Assembly (NCBI GenBank): GCA_002337005.1 | Contig: DDFD01000004.1 | Location: 1 to 15,467 of the forward strand | Direction of reading: 5' to 3' | From: Flavobacteriales bacterium UBA1937 | GTDB lineage: Bacteria > Bacteroidota > Bacteroidia > Flavobacteriales > Weeksellaceae | Length of the DNA stretch: 15,467 nt | Part shown: one piece after another, positions 7,556 through 15,359 of the stretch | Numbering within the stretch: position 1 is the stretch's first letter | Layout of the letters: each line of letters opens with the position of its first letter | Notes under the pieces: generated by a model | Databases searched by the model: none | The model's input: only the letters and a program-made list of their open reading frames with translations | What the model was told of the DNA's origin: nothing | Translations under genes and position numbers: made by a program

Positions 7556-7580
7556 AGCAGTCAAAAAATTGACTGCTTTT
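7553..7580 (-). terminator. Terminator of the metalloprotease gene
   Basis: Perfect 12-bp stem (7553-7564 with 7569-7580) around a four-base loop, with core AGCAGTCAA/TTGACTGCT. It begins 22 bases past the metalloprotease stop on the minus strand and runs into a T-rich tail. The flanking A/T runs would let it act in both directions. Confidence 0.88.
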
Positions 7581-7602
7581 ATCTTATTTATTTGTTAAGT
7601 GA

Positions 7603-10600
7603 TTACTGTTTGATAAATCTTTTTACTGTTTGGTTTACTTTTAAATAATAAACACCAGCAGAAAGCGATTTTACATTAGCAGAACCAGTACTTAATTTTC
7701 CTTTGGCTACTAATTTTCCTGTAGCGTCATAAATTTCGTAATCCGAAGATTCTTTTACATTTTTCACTAAAAGTGTTTCTCCTTTTACTGGATTAGGAAA
7801 TATTATAATGTCTGAATTTAGATTTCTAATATCATTTGTTCCTAAGTTATTAGCAGGATTTAAGATACCTAAATTATTACAATTAGGATTGGTACTACTA
7901 ACTGTAAAGCTATCCCATTCTGAAATTGTAAAAGTAGCGTTTGGTACAGATACATTTCTTCTTAGGTTTGTATCTACTGCAAAGTTAGAAGAACTGTTAA
8001 AAGTACCAACTACGTCTATCAATGTTGTGTTTTTAAATAGTGCAATAGGATCATTTCCATTAAAATCTAAAGGAGCTCCTGAAACGCTTTGAGAGGTAAA
8101 TGTACAAGTAGTTAAACTCGCGTTACTATTTCTTAGAACCAAAGTAGAATTAGCAGCAATGCTTCCTGTAAGAGTAAGTGCATTGCCCCAAGCTCCAGAT
8201 CCATTTGCTTGTTTTTTAATAGAATAGTTAGATAAAGAAATTGCAGAGCCAGTAGGGTTAGAAATTTCTATATATTTATTATTGCTTAATCCTTCATAAT
8301 ATTCAGAAATATATAATTCTGAGAACGCAGGTGTAGCAGCAGTAGTTACACTTACAGAGTTACTAGAAGCAGAAGTATTGCCTGCAGCATCTTTTGCTTT
8401 TATGGTAAATACATAAGTGGTAGAAGCTGATAATCCTGTAACTGTATAAGGAGAAGCAGTAACTGTTGTTAATAAAACTCCGTCTTTATAAATCTCATAA
8501 GCTGTAACACCTACATTGTCCGTAGCTCCAGTCCAAGAAAGTGTAGTAGCATTATTAGTAGTTCCTGTAGCTGAAAGTGTAGGAGCTGTAGGAGCAATAG
8601 TATCTGGTGCTTGTGTAGTTACAGAAACAGTATTACTATTTACCGAAACATTACCAGAACCATCCTTAGCCTTTACTACAAAATTATATGTAGTAGAAGG
8701 GGTAAGACCAGTAACAGTGTAAGGAGAAGTAGTAACTGTTGTTAATAAAGATCCATCTTTATAAATTTCATAAGCAGTAACTGCTACGTTATCTGTAGCA
8801 CCAGTGAATGTAAGCACAGTGGAAACCGAAGTAGTGCCAGATGCACTAAGAGTAGGCGCTGTAGGTGGAGTAGTATCTGGTACAGAAATAGCAAAATCTT
8901 TAGTGTTTACATTAAAGAAAATACTACTAGAAGCTTTTACCATAAATCTACAAGTAGTACTTAATGTATTTGGTAAAGTTACAGATTGTGTACCATCATT
9001 TGGTGTTCCTGCTAATAAAGTAGACCAAGTGTTTCCTCCATCTGTAGAAAGCAAAATATCAACATTTGCAGATAGAGTAGATGTACTAGCTACATTCCAA
9101 GTAACCGTTTGAGATGAACCTTGAGGATAAGAAATTCCTGTGGTATTTTGTGATGTAACGGTAAAAGGTCCATAAGTAGAGCTTACACTTACGGTCATAT
9201 CATCATAGGCATTTGCTGCACCATTAGCTTTATTATCTCTTACGGTAAGTCTAAATTTTAAGGTTCTTGTAACAGATGGAAGAACTTCTACAGTAATTGC
9301 ATCACCTGCTGTAGTAGTAGAACCTGCTAAAATAGAAGACATTTTAGGGAAATATCTAATAGGAGAAGTAGTAGGGTTATAAGATCTAAATGCTGGTCCC
9401 GAAGTTTTGGTTGCAGATGGTGCAGTACTTTTATTATTTTGAACATCCATCTCTTCCCAAATATAAGTTATAGCATCACCGTTAGCATCAGAACCAGTTC
9501 CTGTAAGCATAAATGGTGTACTTTTAGGAATAGTATAATCTAATCCTGCATTTGCAGTTGGTGTTGTATTTCCTGTAGCGGTATTTACAGAACAATTTCC
9601 GCTTGTACTTTTAGCATAATCTGTAATTTGCTGAATTGAAATTGCATGGAAATATGGATCAGAATGAGCTTGCACATCTTGTGGAGTAATACCAGCGTAC
9701 CCCATAATGGTAGAACCACTACCTGGCTCTACTTGAGCAATTGTTCCTTCTGAACTATGTGTAAATGTGTGGTTACCTCCAAACTGATGGCCAAGTTCGT
9801 GTGCTACATAATCTATATCAAAATTATCACCAGAAGGAACAGCATCAGCAGGAGAAGTAAAACCTTGACCTTTGTACCAATACCATTGTTCTACGCTGTC
9901 ATAAGTGGTATCATTGTTACAAACACAAGCAATACAGCCCGCATTACCACCACCACCAGTAGCACCAAAAAGATGGCCTACGTCAAATTTAGCATCACCA
10001 ATATTATAAGTTGCTCCGTGTAAAACATTCATTAATTCTGTATTCCAAGCACCATCTACACCAGTTGTTGCTACAGAATAAGGGTCTGTAGATGCGTTTG
10101 TGAAAATAATATTTTCCTGTTCAGGAATCAGTACCATTTTTATTGCAAAATCGTTCATGAAAACGGCATTTACTCTGGTCATGGTATTATTCATGGCTGC
10201 AAGAGCTTGTGCTTTTGTTCCTCCGAAATATTGTGCATATTCACCAGTACAAGATAATGCTAATCTATATGTTCTAAGTAAACCATCATTTGCACCAAGT
10301 GCTCTGCCCATAGTAAGACCATTGGTAGCACTGCTATAATGTTTTGTATCACATTTGAAACCTAAATCATTAGAGCTTTTATCAGATTTTTTGTAAGCAA
10401 TATAAGTTGTATTGTCTTTATCATAAGATTCTATAAAAATAGCTTCTTTACCTAATCTAAGTTGAATAGAGTATAAACCAAGAGGCGAAATGCTGAAATA
10501 AATTTTAGAAGCTTTTCCGTCAATGCTTTCTCCGTAATAAGATGAAATTTCAGGGAATTTTGCGGCTAATTCTGGAGAAAAATTAGAGGTTTTAAAAACA

Positions 10601-10869
10601 CTGAAATTTTGCATATTTCCTTCTGAGTCTGGGAAAGATATCACAACAGATGATTTTGTCTTGCCAGAATTTTGTTTTGGAGATTTCTCTGCAATTGCCT
10701 TTAAACCTGCTAAATCTAGTTTAAAAAGGTTTGGTCTGACGATAGACCTTTTGTTTTGTTTGATTTCGGATATTTTAGAACTTTCTGGAGATTTCCACAA
10801 AGATTCTGTTTGTCCATAGTAAGTAGCAAAAGATAATAATGCTACAAAAAATAGTAAACACTTCTTCAT
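7603..10869 (-). CDS. Secreted reprolysin-like zinc metalloprotease with FN3, lamin-tail and T9SS sorting domains
   Basis: A 1088-residue extracellular protease. Order of parts: signal peptide (1 to about 19, ending TYYG-Q), a propeptide-like N-terminal region (to about 190), a metzincin catalytic domain with zinc motif HELGHQFGGNH (H357, E358, H361, H367) and Met-turn IMGYAG (M389), a PKD/cadherin-like beta region (about 437-560), another beta domain (about 565-662), two very similar FN3 modules (664-754 and 757-844), a lamin-tail-like domain (about 849-1000), and a type A T9SS sorting domain (about 1017-1088, IFPNP...GVYYLKV...FIKQ). The extended HExxHxxGxxH plus Met-turn puts it with reprolysin-like M12B peptidases. 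A cysteine cluster GCIACVC (C312, C315, C317) sits 40 residues before the zinc motif. After export by Sec and T9SS it should be cell-surface bound or released. It is a single-gene unit with its own promoter and terminator. Substrate unknown. Confidence 0.93.
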   Translation of the reverse strand: MKKCLLFFVALLSFATYYGQTESLWKSPESSKISEIKQNKRSIVRPNLFKLDLAGLKAIAEKSPKQNSGKTKSSVVISFPDSEGNMQNFSVFKTSNFSPELAAKFPEISSYYGESIDGKASKIYFSISPLGLYSIQLRLGKEAIFIESYDKDNTTYIAYKKSDKSSNDLGFKCDTKHYSSATNGLTMGRALGANDGLLRTYRLALSCTGEYAQYFGGTKAQALAAMNNTMTRVNAVFMNDFAIKMVLIPEQENIIFTNASTDPYSVATTGVDGAWNTELMNVLHGATYNIGDAKFDVGHLFGATGGGGNAGCIACVCNNDTTYDSVEQWYWYKGQGFTSPADAVPSGDNFDIDYVAHELGHQFGGNHTFTHSSEGTIAQVEPGSGSTIMGYAGITPQDVQAHSDPYFHAISIQQITDYAKSTSGNCSVNTATGNTTPTANAGLDYTIPKSTPFMLTGTGSDANGDAITYIWEEMDVQNNKSTAPSATKTSGPAFRSYNPTTSPIRYFPKMSSILAGSTTTAGDAITVEVLPSVTRTLKFRLTVRDNKANGAANAYDDMTVSVSSTYGPFTVTSQNTTGISYPQGSSQTVTWNVASTSTLSANVDILLSTDGGNTWSTLLAGTPNDGTQSVTLPNTLSTTCRFMVKASSSIFFNVNTKDFAISVPDTTPPTAPTLSASGTTSVSTVLTFTGATDNVAVTAYEIYKDGSLLTTVTTSPYTVTGLTPSTTYNFVVKAKDGSGNVSVNSNTVSVTTQAPDTIAPTAPTLSATGTTNNATTLSWTGATDNVGVTAYEIYKDGVLLTTVTASPYTVTGLSASTTYVFTIKAKDAAGNTSASSNSVSVTTAATPAFSELYISEYYEGLSNNKYIEISNPTGSAISLSNYSIKKQANGSGAWGNALTLTGSIAANSTLVLRNSNASLTTCTFTSQSVSGAPLDFNGNDPIALFKNTTLIDVVGTFNSSSNFAVDTNLRRNVSVPNATFTISEWDSFTVSSTNPNCNNLGILNPANNLGTNDIRNLNSDIIIFPNPVKGETLLVKNVKESSDYEIYDATGKLVAKGKLSTGSANVKSLSAGVYYLKVNQTVKRFIKQ
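8338..8880 (-). repeat. Tandem FN3-coding duplication inside the metalloprotease gene
   Basis: Two adjacent units of about 270 bases (roughly 8608-8880 and 8338-8601) encode FN3 modules that share PTAPTLSA, TGATDNV, TAYEIYKDG, LLTTVT, SPYTVTGL and ASSNSVSVTT-like segments. Exact shared DNA includes an 18-base stretch around GTAACTGTTGTTAATAAA, seen near 8459 and 8732. The similarity points to an internal duplication. Confidence 0.85.
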
Positions 10870-10889
10870 AATGAATTTTTTAAGGGAAG

Positions 10890-10897
10890 CAAAGCTA
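10890..10897 (-). promoter_or_regulatory. -7 promoter box of the metalloprotease gene
   Basis: TAGCTTTG on the minus strand is an exact TAnnTTTG box, placing the transcription start near 10883, about 14 bases before the ATG at 10869. Upstream at the right distance there is only TTTTTC instead of TTG, so the -33 element is weak. Confidence 0.5.
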
Positions 10898-10923
10898 ATA
10901 ATAAATTATGAAAAAGTGTAAAA

Positions 10924-10962
10924 TTAATTAACAAAAATTTAGATTAATTAATTGTTAATTAA
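10924..10962. repeat. AT-only inverted repeat between acyl-CoA dehydrogenase and protease genes
   Basis: TTAATTAAC (10924-10932) is the reverse complement of GTTAATTAA (10954-10962), with 21 bases between. On the minus strand it is followed by TTTT, so it could be a weak terminator for the acyl-CoA dehydrogenase gene or a regulator site for the protease promoter. Its low complexity in an AT-rich genome makes chance a serious option. Confidence 0.35.
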
Positions 10963-11010
10963 AAAATTAAAGCATTAGTTGAATATTTCTAAATTTAAAA
11001 TGTCAAATTA

Positions 11011-12150
11011 TTATCGGGTAATTTCTCTTCCTATTACTAATCTTTGTATTTCTGAAGTACCTTCGCCTATAGTACAAAGTTTAGAATCTCTGTAATATTT
11101 TTCGGCAGGAAAATCTTTCGTATAACCATATCCTCCAAAAATTTGTAATGCATTATTAGCTATTCTTACACAAGCTTCAGAAGCAAATAATTTTGCCATT
11201 GCACCTTCTTTAGTCAGTTTTTGTTTGTTGTTTTTAAGTTCTGAAGCTCTATTAATAAGCAATTCTGCTGCTTCAATTTCAGTAGCCATATCTGCTAGCA
11301 TAAAATTTATTGCCTGAAAACTTGCAATGGATTTACCAAACTGATTTCTTTCTTTAGCATATTTAAGAGCAGCTTTGTATGCTCCTTTGGCAATGCCTAA
11401 AGATAGAGCAGCAATGGAAATTCTACCACCGTCTAGAATTTTCATGGCTTGTTTAAAACCATCACCTATTTCCCCTAGCCTGTGAGAATCAGGAACTCTT
11501 ACATTATCAAAGATAAGTTCGGCTGTTTCAGAAGCTCGCATTCCTAATTTATTTTCTTTTTTTCCTGAAGAGAAACCAGGCATTCCTTTTTCTAGTACAA
11601 ATGCTGTAGAATTATTAGGAGTACCTTTTTCACCTGTTCTGGTCATCACCACAGCGATGTCTCCAGAAATAGCATGGGTGATAAAATTTTTTGCTCCATT
11701 AATAATCCATTCATCACCGTCTTTTATAGCTGTAGTACTCATTCCGCCAGCATCAGACCCTGTATTGTGTTCTGTAAGACCCCATGCGCCAATTACTTGT
11801 CCTGATGCTAATTTGGGAAGCCATTTTTTGCGTTGTTCTTCTGTGCCGAATTCATAAATATGATTGGTGCATAATGAATTATGTGCAGCTATGGAAAGCC
11901 CAATGGAAGGATCTACTTGCGAAATTTGGTCTATAATTGCTACATATTCGTGGTAACCTAGCCCAGAACCTCCATATTCTTCGGGTATAATGATTCCCAT
12001 AAATCCCATATCTCCTAATTGATGAAATAATTCTTTGGGGAAAAATTGGTTTTCATCCCATTCCATAATATGTGGACGTATATTAATTTCTGCAAAATCT
12101 CTAGCTGTATCAGCGATCATTTTAAGATTTTCCATAGTATTTGTTTGCAT
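11011..12150 (-). CDS. Acyl-CoA dehydrogenase (short-chain/butyryl-CoA type)
   Basis: FAD-dependent dehydrogenase introducing a trans-2 double bond into acyl-CoA thioesters, passing electrons to electron-transfer flavoprotein; cytosolic. The 379-residue protein has the full family layout: N-terminal helical domain, middle beta domain with GAWGLTEHNTGSDAGG (a close variant of family signature 1), and C-terminal helical domain with QIFGGYGYTKDFPAEKYYRD (signature 2). The catalytic base is E363 in GEGTSEIQR, the position used by short-chain, medium-chain and butyryl-CoA enzymes and not the isovaleryl-CoA type. The exact chain length or a branched substrate cannot be read. ATG at 12150 is chosen because it sits about 10 bases from a predicted transcription start; a second ATG at residue 6 is possible. 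It appears to be a single-gene unit with no clear strong terminator. Confidence 0.95.
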   Translation of the reverse strand: MQTNTMENLKMIADTARDFAEINIRPHIMEWDENQFFPKELFHQLGDMGFMGIIIPEEYGGSGLGYHEYVAIIDQISQVDPSIGLSIAAHNSLCTNHIYEFGTEEQRKKWLPKLASGQVIGAWGLTEHNTGSDAGGMSTTAIKDGDEWIINGAKNFITHAISGDIAVVMTRTGEKGTPNNSTAFVLEKGMPGFSSGKKENKLGMRASETAELIFDNVRVPDSHRLGEIGDGFKQAMKILDGGRISIAALSLGIAKGAYKAALKYAKERNQFGKSIASFQAINFMLADMATEIEAAELLINRASELKNNKQKLTKEGAMAKLFASEACVRIANNALQIFGGYGYTKDFPAEKYYRDSKLCTIGEGTSEIQRLVIGREITR

Positions 12151-12166
12151 AGATAAATTGTTTTTC

Positions 12167-12196
12167 CAAATATAATTAAAAGTAAATAATTATCAA
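12167..12196 (-). promoter_or_regulatory. Flavobacterial promoter of the acyl-CoA dehydrogenase gene
   Basis: On the minus strand TTG (12194-12196), 19 bases, then TATATTTG (12167-12174): an exact match to TTG-N19-TAnnTTTG. Predicted start of transcription is near 12160, about 10 bases before the ATG. Confidence 0.65.
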
Positions 12197-12296
12197 TTTT
12201 TTTAAAAATTTATTAAAATGAGATTGTGTTTATGGAAATTCTAAACATTCGAAAAAATAATTTATAAAATAGAACTCATAATATTGATTTAATTTA

Positions 12297-12304
12297 TAAT
12301 TTTG
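12297..12304 (+). promoter_or_regulatory. -7 promoter box of the endonuclease gene
   Basis: TAATTTTG is an exact TAnnTTTG box that would start transcription near 12311, about 13 bases before the ATG at 12324. No TTG lies at the expected 17-23 bases upstream (the nearest is 10 bases away), so the promoter may be weak or helped by an activator. Confidence 0.45.
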
Positions 12305-12323
12305 CTGTCGGACTTACTCTATT

Positions 12324-14186
12324 ATGAAAAAAATACTATTTTTTGCAATTTTGCCATTGGTAAATTTTGCGCAAATTCCGTCTGGTTACTATTCTGGTAC
12401 AGAGGGTCTTAGTGGTTATGCCCTAAAATCTAAGGTTCACGAAATAATTTCTAAACAAATTTATTCTGTTACTTATGATGATTTAAAAACATTGTATGCT
12501 AATACAGATTTAGATAAGTATTACGAAAATGATAATACGATACTCGATATTTATTCTGAAAAACCTACAGAAGCAGATGCTTATAGTTATACCTTGGCTA
12601 ATATTATAGGAAGTGCTTCTGCTGAAGGACAAGGCTGGAATAGGGAGCATGGTATGCCACAAAGTACATTTTATGGAATTTATCCTATGTATTCTGATAT
12701 TCATTATCTAGTGCCAGCAGATGCATACATTAACCAAAGAAGAAGTAATTTTCCTTATGCCAGAAATAATGGTGAAAATATGACATTTACTAATGGTAGT
12801 AAACTAGGAAAATCTACTACGCCAGGATATACCAATACGGTTTATGAACCAATAGATGAATTTAAAGGAGATGTAGCTAGATATCTTTTGTATTTTGTCA
12901 CTAGATATGAAGGTAATCTTAGCAATTTTAATTATCTAATCTCTACTTCTACATTAGATGGAACCGAAGAAAGAGGTTTTAAAAACTGGTATGTAAATTT
13001 ACTTAAAGAATGGAACACTCTAGACCCTGTTTCTCAAAAAGAAAGAGATAGAAATGAAGCAGTCTATGCTATTCAAAAAATTAGAAATCCTTTTATAGAT
13101 CATCCAGAGTGGGTAGATGCTATTTGGAATGTTACTACAGATGCAATAGCTCCGCAAGTTCCGAGTAATTTAAATGTAAATGCGATAGGAGAATCTTTTG
13201 TGTCGATTAATTGGTCTCCAAGCTCGGATTCTGATTTATTGGGCTATAAAGTGTATTTAAACGGAAATTTTTATAAAAATTCTAAAACTAATTCTACAAT
13301 TATAGATAGGTTGTCACCTTCTTCAGCATATAACATTACTGTTAAGGCGTATGATAATTCTTATAATCTCTCACCAGATAGTAATTCTGTAAGTGCTACA
13401 ACTTTGGCTAGTGATAATTTGGCGAAGGATTTAATGATTACAAAATATATAGAAGGTAGTGGTAACAATAAAGCATTAGAAATAACTAACCTTACAGACC
13501 ACGAGGTAGATTTAAAAAATTACTATCTAAGAATTCAATTAAAAGGTTCTACTTATTATTTTTCTGATCCCTATGAGTTAGAAGGTAAACTGGCTGCAGG
13601 AGAGAGTGTAGTAATCATAAATCCTAATTCTGCACTATCATCTTATAATGTGTCTCAAGCAAAATTTGTAACCAATTCACCTATTCTTACATTTTCTGGG
13701 AGTCAATATATAGAATTAGCATATGGAACTAAATATTTACTAAATTCTAATACTAATAATTATGACATGGGTTTTGAAACGGTAGATGTAATTGGTTTAC
13801 CAGATGTAAGCAATACCTATAGCAATATGTCTTTATATCGAAATAGTGATGTTAAAAATCCTAATACAAGTTTTACCATTACTGAATGGACCGGTTATCC
13901 TTCTAATTACGCTACAGGTCTTGGTACATATCTAGATGTAGAAACGCCAAAAGCATCAGAAATTAATATTAGTATATATCCTAATCCTACCTCTAGTATT
14001 CTGCACTTACAGGGTAATGGCTTGAGAGCAATATCGAAAGCACAAATTTTTGACATTTCAGGTAAATTAATAAAAGAATTAGAAAAACCTTTTATCTTAG
14101 AAAATACATTAGATGTCTCTTATTTGAAAGCGGGGCTATACTTATTAAGATTAGACAATAAATCTATTAATTTTATAAAAAAATGA
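12324..14186 (+). CDS. Secreted endonuclease I with FN3, lamin-tail and T9SS sorting domains
   Basis: A 620-residue extracellular nuclease. Parts in order: signal peptide (1 to about 16, ending NFA-Q), an endonuclease I (EndA/NucM/Vvn-type, His-Me finger) domain at about 20-270, an FN3 module (about 274-360, starting APQVPSNLNV), a lamin-tail-like domain (about 367-525, with GSGNNKALEITNLT and FTITEWTG), and a type A T9SS sorting domain (about 545-620, IYPNP...GLYLLRL...FIKK). The nuclease signature is WNREHGMPQS with E108/H109 as metal ligand and general base, followed by SDIHYLVPADAYINQRRSN, whose N137 is the likely second metal ligand. Such enzymes cut RNA and DNA with little sequence preference. 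Family members often serve nutrient scavenging or biofilm DNA breakdown, which is inference here. It is divergent from the acyl-CoA dehydrogenase gene and shares accessory modules with the metalloprotease. Confidence 0.93.
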   Translation: MKKILFFAILPLVNFAQIPSGYYSGTEGLSGYALKSKVHEIISKQIYSVTYDDLKTLYANTDLDKYYENDNTILDIYSEKPTEADAYSYTLANIIGSASAEGQGWNREHGMPQSTFYGIYPMYSDIHYLVPADAYINQRRSNFPYARNNGENMTFTNGSKLGKSTTPGYTNTVYEPIDEFKGDVARYLLYFVTRYEGNLSNFNYLISTSTLDGTEERGFKNWYVNLLKEWNTLDPVSQKERDRNEAVYAIQKIRNPFIDHPEWVDAIWNVTTDAIAPQVPSNLNVNAIGESFVSINWSPSSDSDLLGYKVYLNGNFYKNSKTNSTIIDRLSPSSAYNITVKAYDNSYNLSPDSNSVSATTLASDNLAKDLMITKYIEGSGNNKALEITNLTDHEVDLKNYYLRIQLKGSTYYFSDPYELEGKLAAGESVVIINPNSALSSYNVSQAKFVTNSPILTFSGSQYIELAYGTKYLLNSNTNNYDMGFETVDVIGLPDVSNTYSNMSLYRNSDVKNPNTSFTITEWTGYPSNYATGLGTYLDVETPKASEINISIYPNPTSSILHLQGNGLRAISKAQIFDISGKLIKELEKPFILENTLDVSYLKAGLYLLRLDNKSINFIKK

Positions 14187-14243
14187 TGATGATTTATATA
14201 ATCTATCTATTTTTTTTATTCTAATATCATTTTATAGTTTTAA

Positions 14244-14263
14244 AATACGTAAATTTGCGTATT
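14244..14263 (+). promoter_or_regulatory. Near-perfect 20-bp palindrome overlapping a -7 type box
   Basis: Nine of ten base pairs of AATACGTAAATTTGCGTATT are symmetric; the single exception is T14250 against G14257. The inside contains TAAATTTG (14250-14257), an exact TAnnTTTG box on the plus strand, so a dimeric regulator bound here would cover the promoter. No TTG lies at the proper upstream distance. Confidence 0.4.
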
Positions 14264-14417
14264 GATAAGTGAATAAATATTTTAGATATTTGTGTATTAT
14301 TAAACTCAAATTATCTATTTTAAAGATACACATCTTTATTTCTTTATACAAGGAGAATAGAAGATTGTTTTTATTGGTTTTGATTTTGAATAGCTGCTTT
14401 TGCAGCTATTCTTTTTT
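14264..14417 (+). ncRNA. Candidate small RNA or long 3' UTR
   Basis: If transcription starts from the box at 14250-14257 it would yield an RNA of about 150 bases ending at the strong terminator at 14388-14417. Inside, TAAAGAT/ATCTTTA (14321-14338) forms a seven-bp stem with an ACAC loop, and TGTGTAT (14291-14297) could instead pair with ATACACA (14326-14332), giving mutually exclusive foldings. The alternative is that the same terminator simply ends a long 3' UTR of the endonuclease mRNA. No known RNA family was recognised. Confidence 0.3.
14388..14417 (+). terminator. Strong Rho-independent terminator
   Basis: Perfect ten-bp stem (14388-14397 with 14402-14411, GAATAGCTGC/GCAGCTATTC) with a TTTT loop and six T residues directly after. 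It is 201 bases past the endonuclease stop codon and insulates the fibre-like genes from upstream transcription. Confidence 0.88.
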
Positions 14418-14537
14418 GTATTATGTAAAATACAACAAACTACGTATTGAATTAGAAATTTTATCTTAGTTATTTTGTACTGTGAGAATATATTTAGCGG
14501 TTAATGTATTCAATTTAAAGAACAAAAGATAACACAG

Positions 14538-15344
14538 ATGATAAAAAAACTATACTTTGTTATAGCAATGTTTGTATTTGCTTTAACTTATGCACAACGT
14601 ATTGGTATAGGATCTCAGAATTTTGATGATTCAGAGGTTTTAAAAATCGCTTCCAGTAACAAAGGAGTTCTTATACCTAATTTGAATATCCCAAATCTTA
14701 ACAACGCTTCACCAGTTACATTACCAGCAGTATCTCTTCTTGTTTATAATACAAATACTACTTCTGGTAAAGGATTTTATTATTGGAAAAATAATAAATG
14801 GAATCCTTTGGTAGATTCTTCCAATATTTATAAAATATTAGGCATTACACGCTCAGAAAGTGTAGTTTCTACATCAGGGATTACAGATTCTTCTTATAAT
14901 GGTGCACAAACCTATACAATGGGAGAGGTTCCTTCGGATCATGATTGGCAAATGATACCAGGATTAACCAAATCATTTAATTTAACTTCTGCTAATAATA
15001 GCATAAGTGTAGCTTCTAGTGGTATTTTACAAGTTAATTCATCAGGTAGTTCTCTTACTTATATATCTTATTCAATTGGTGTTTTTGTAGATGGAAAACT
15101 TGCAGGTCAAAAAAACTTTATCATATATGGTACAGCTAGTTGTTTATTTAATGATTATAACGTTTTCTTTACACTCAATAATCTTAGTGCTGGTAACCAT
15201 AATATAGCAATTTACGAAACCAGTAGAGTCAATTTTGGTGATTCCTCAGAAGTAATTACTTATGGCAGTAAGGTTTCTAGCTGTACAAATATTAATAGTA
15301 GTATGGATAAGTCTATTCTCAATATTCAGATTACTGAAAAATAA
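14538..15344 (+). CDS. Secreted fibre-like hypothetical protein with probable beta-sandwich head
   Basis: A 268-residue exported protein of unknown function. A signal peptide (1 to about 19, FALTYA-Q) is followed by an N-terminal module typical of flavobacterial fibre-like proteins: RIGIGSQNFDDSEVLKI, NKGVLIPNLNIPNLNNASP, LLVYNTNTTSGKGFYYWKNNKWNPL (together about residues 21-91). The remaining residues (about 100-268) are Ser/Asn-rich and beta-strand-like, with VFVDGKLAGQ, LNNLSAGNHNIAIYE and a closing SILNIQITEK, resembling C1q/TNF-like jelly-roll heads; this is inference from pattern only. There are two cysteines (C202, C249) that could form a disulfide outside the cell. There is no T9SS sorting domain and no lipobox, so its anchoring is unclear. 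A similar gene starts 15 bases downstream, so the two are probably co-transcribed. Confidence 0.75.
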   Translation: MIKKLYFVIAMFVFALTYAQRIGIGSQNFDDSEVLKIASSNKGVLIPNLNIPNLNNASPVTLPAVSLLVYNTNTTSGKGFYYWKNNKWNPLVDSSNIYKILGITRSESVVSTSGITDSSYNGAQTYTMGEVPSDHDWQMIPGLTKSFNLTSANNSISVASSGILQVNSSGSSLTYISYSIGVFVDGKLAGQKNFIIYGTASCLFNDYNVFFTLNNLSAGNHNIAIYETSRVNFGDSSEVITYGSKVSSCTNINSSMDKSILNIQITEK

Positions 15345-15359
15345 AAAAGAAAAACACAA

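Larger units (their letters stand above)
14187..14537. other. Gene-free interval between endonuclease and fibre-like genes
   Basis: 351 bases, very AT-rich, with no convincing protein gene. It holds a 20-bp palindrome overlapping a -7 type box (14244-14263), a small hairpin (14321-14338) and a strong terminator (14388-14417). The last 120 bases should contain the promoter of the fibre-like genes, but no clean TTG/TAnnTTTG pair was found there. Confidence 0.7.

Noticed and set aside
8516..10339. Several plus-strand ORFs of 68-102 codons opposite the metalloprotease gene
   Set aside because: They are antisense shadows of a well-supported gene with clear domains, and their products show no recognisable family features.
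12181..12300. AT-rich inverted repeats in the divergent acyl-CoA dehydrogenase/endonuclease promoter region
   Set aside because: They are short A/T-only matches without symmetry beyond chance; only the promoter boxes themselves were judged supportable.
14269..14469. 66-codon plus-strand ORF starting at GTG
   Set aside because: A perfect Rho-independent terminator (14388-14417) sits inside it, the start is GTG without support, and the product is a low-complexity Ile/Leu/Tyr-rich peptide expected from AT-rich DNA.
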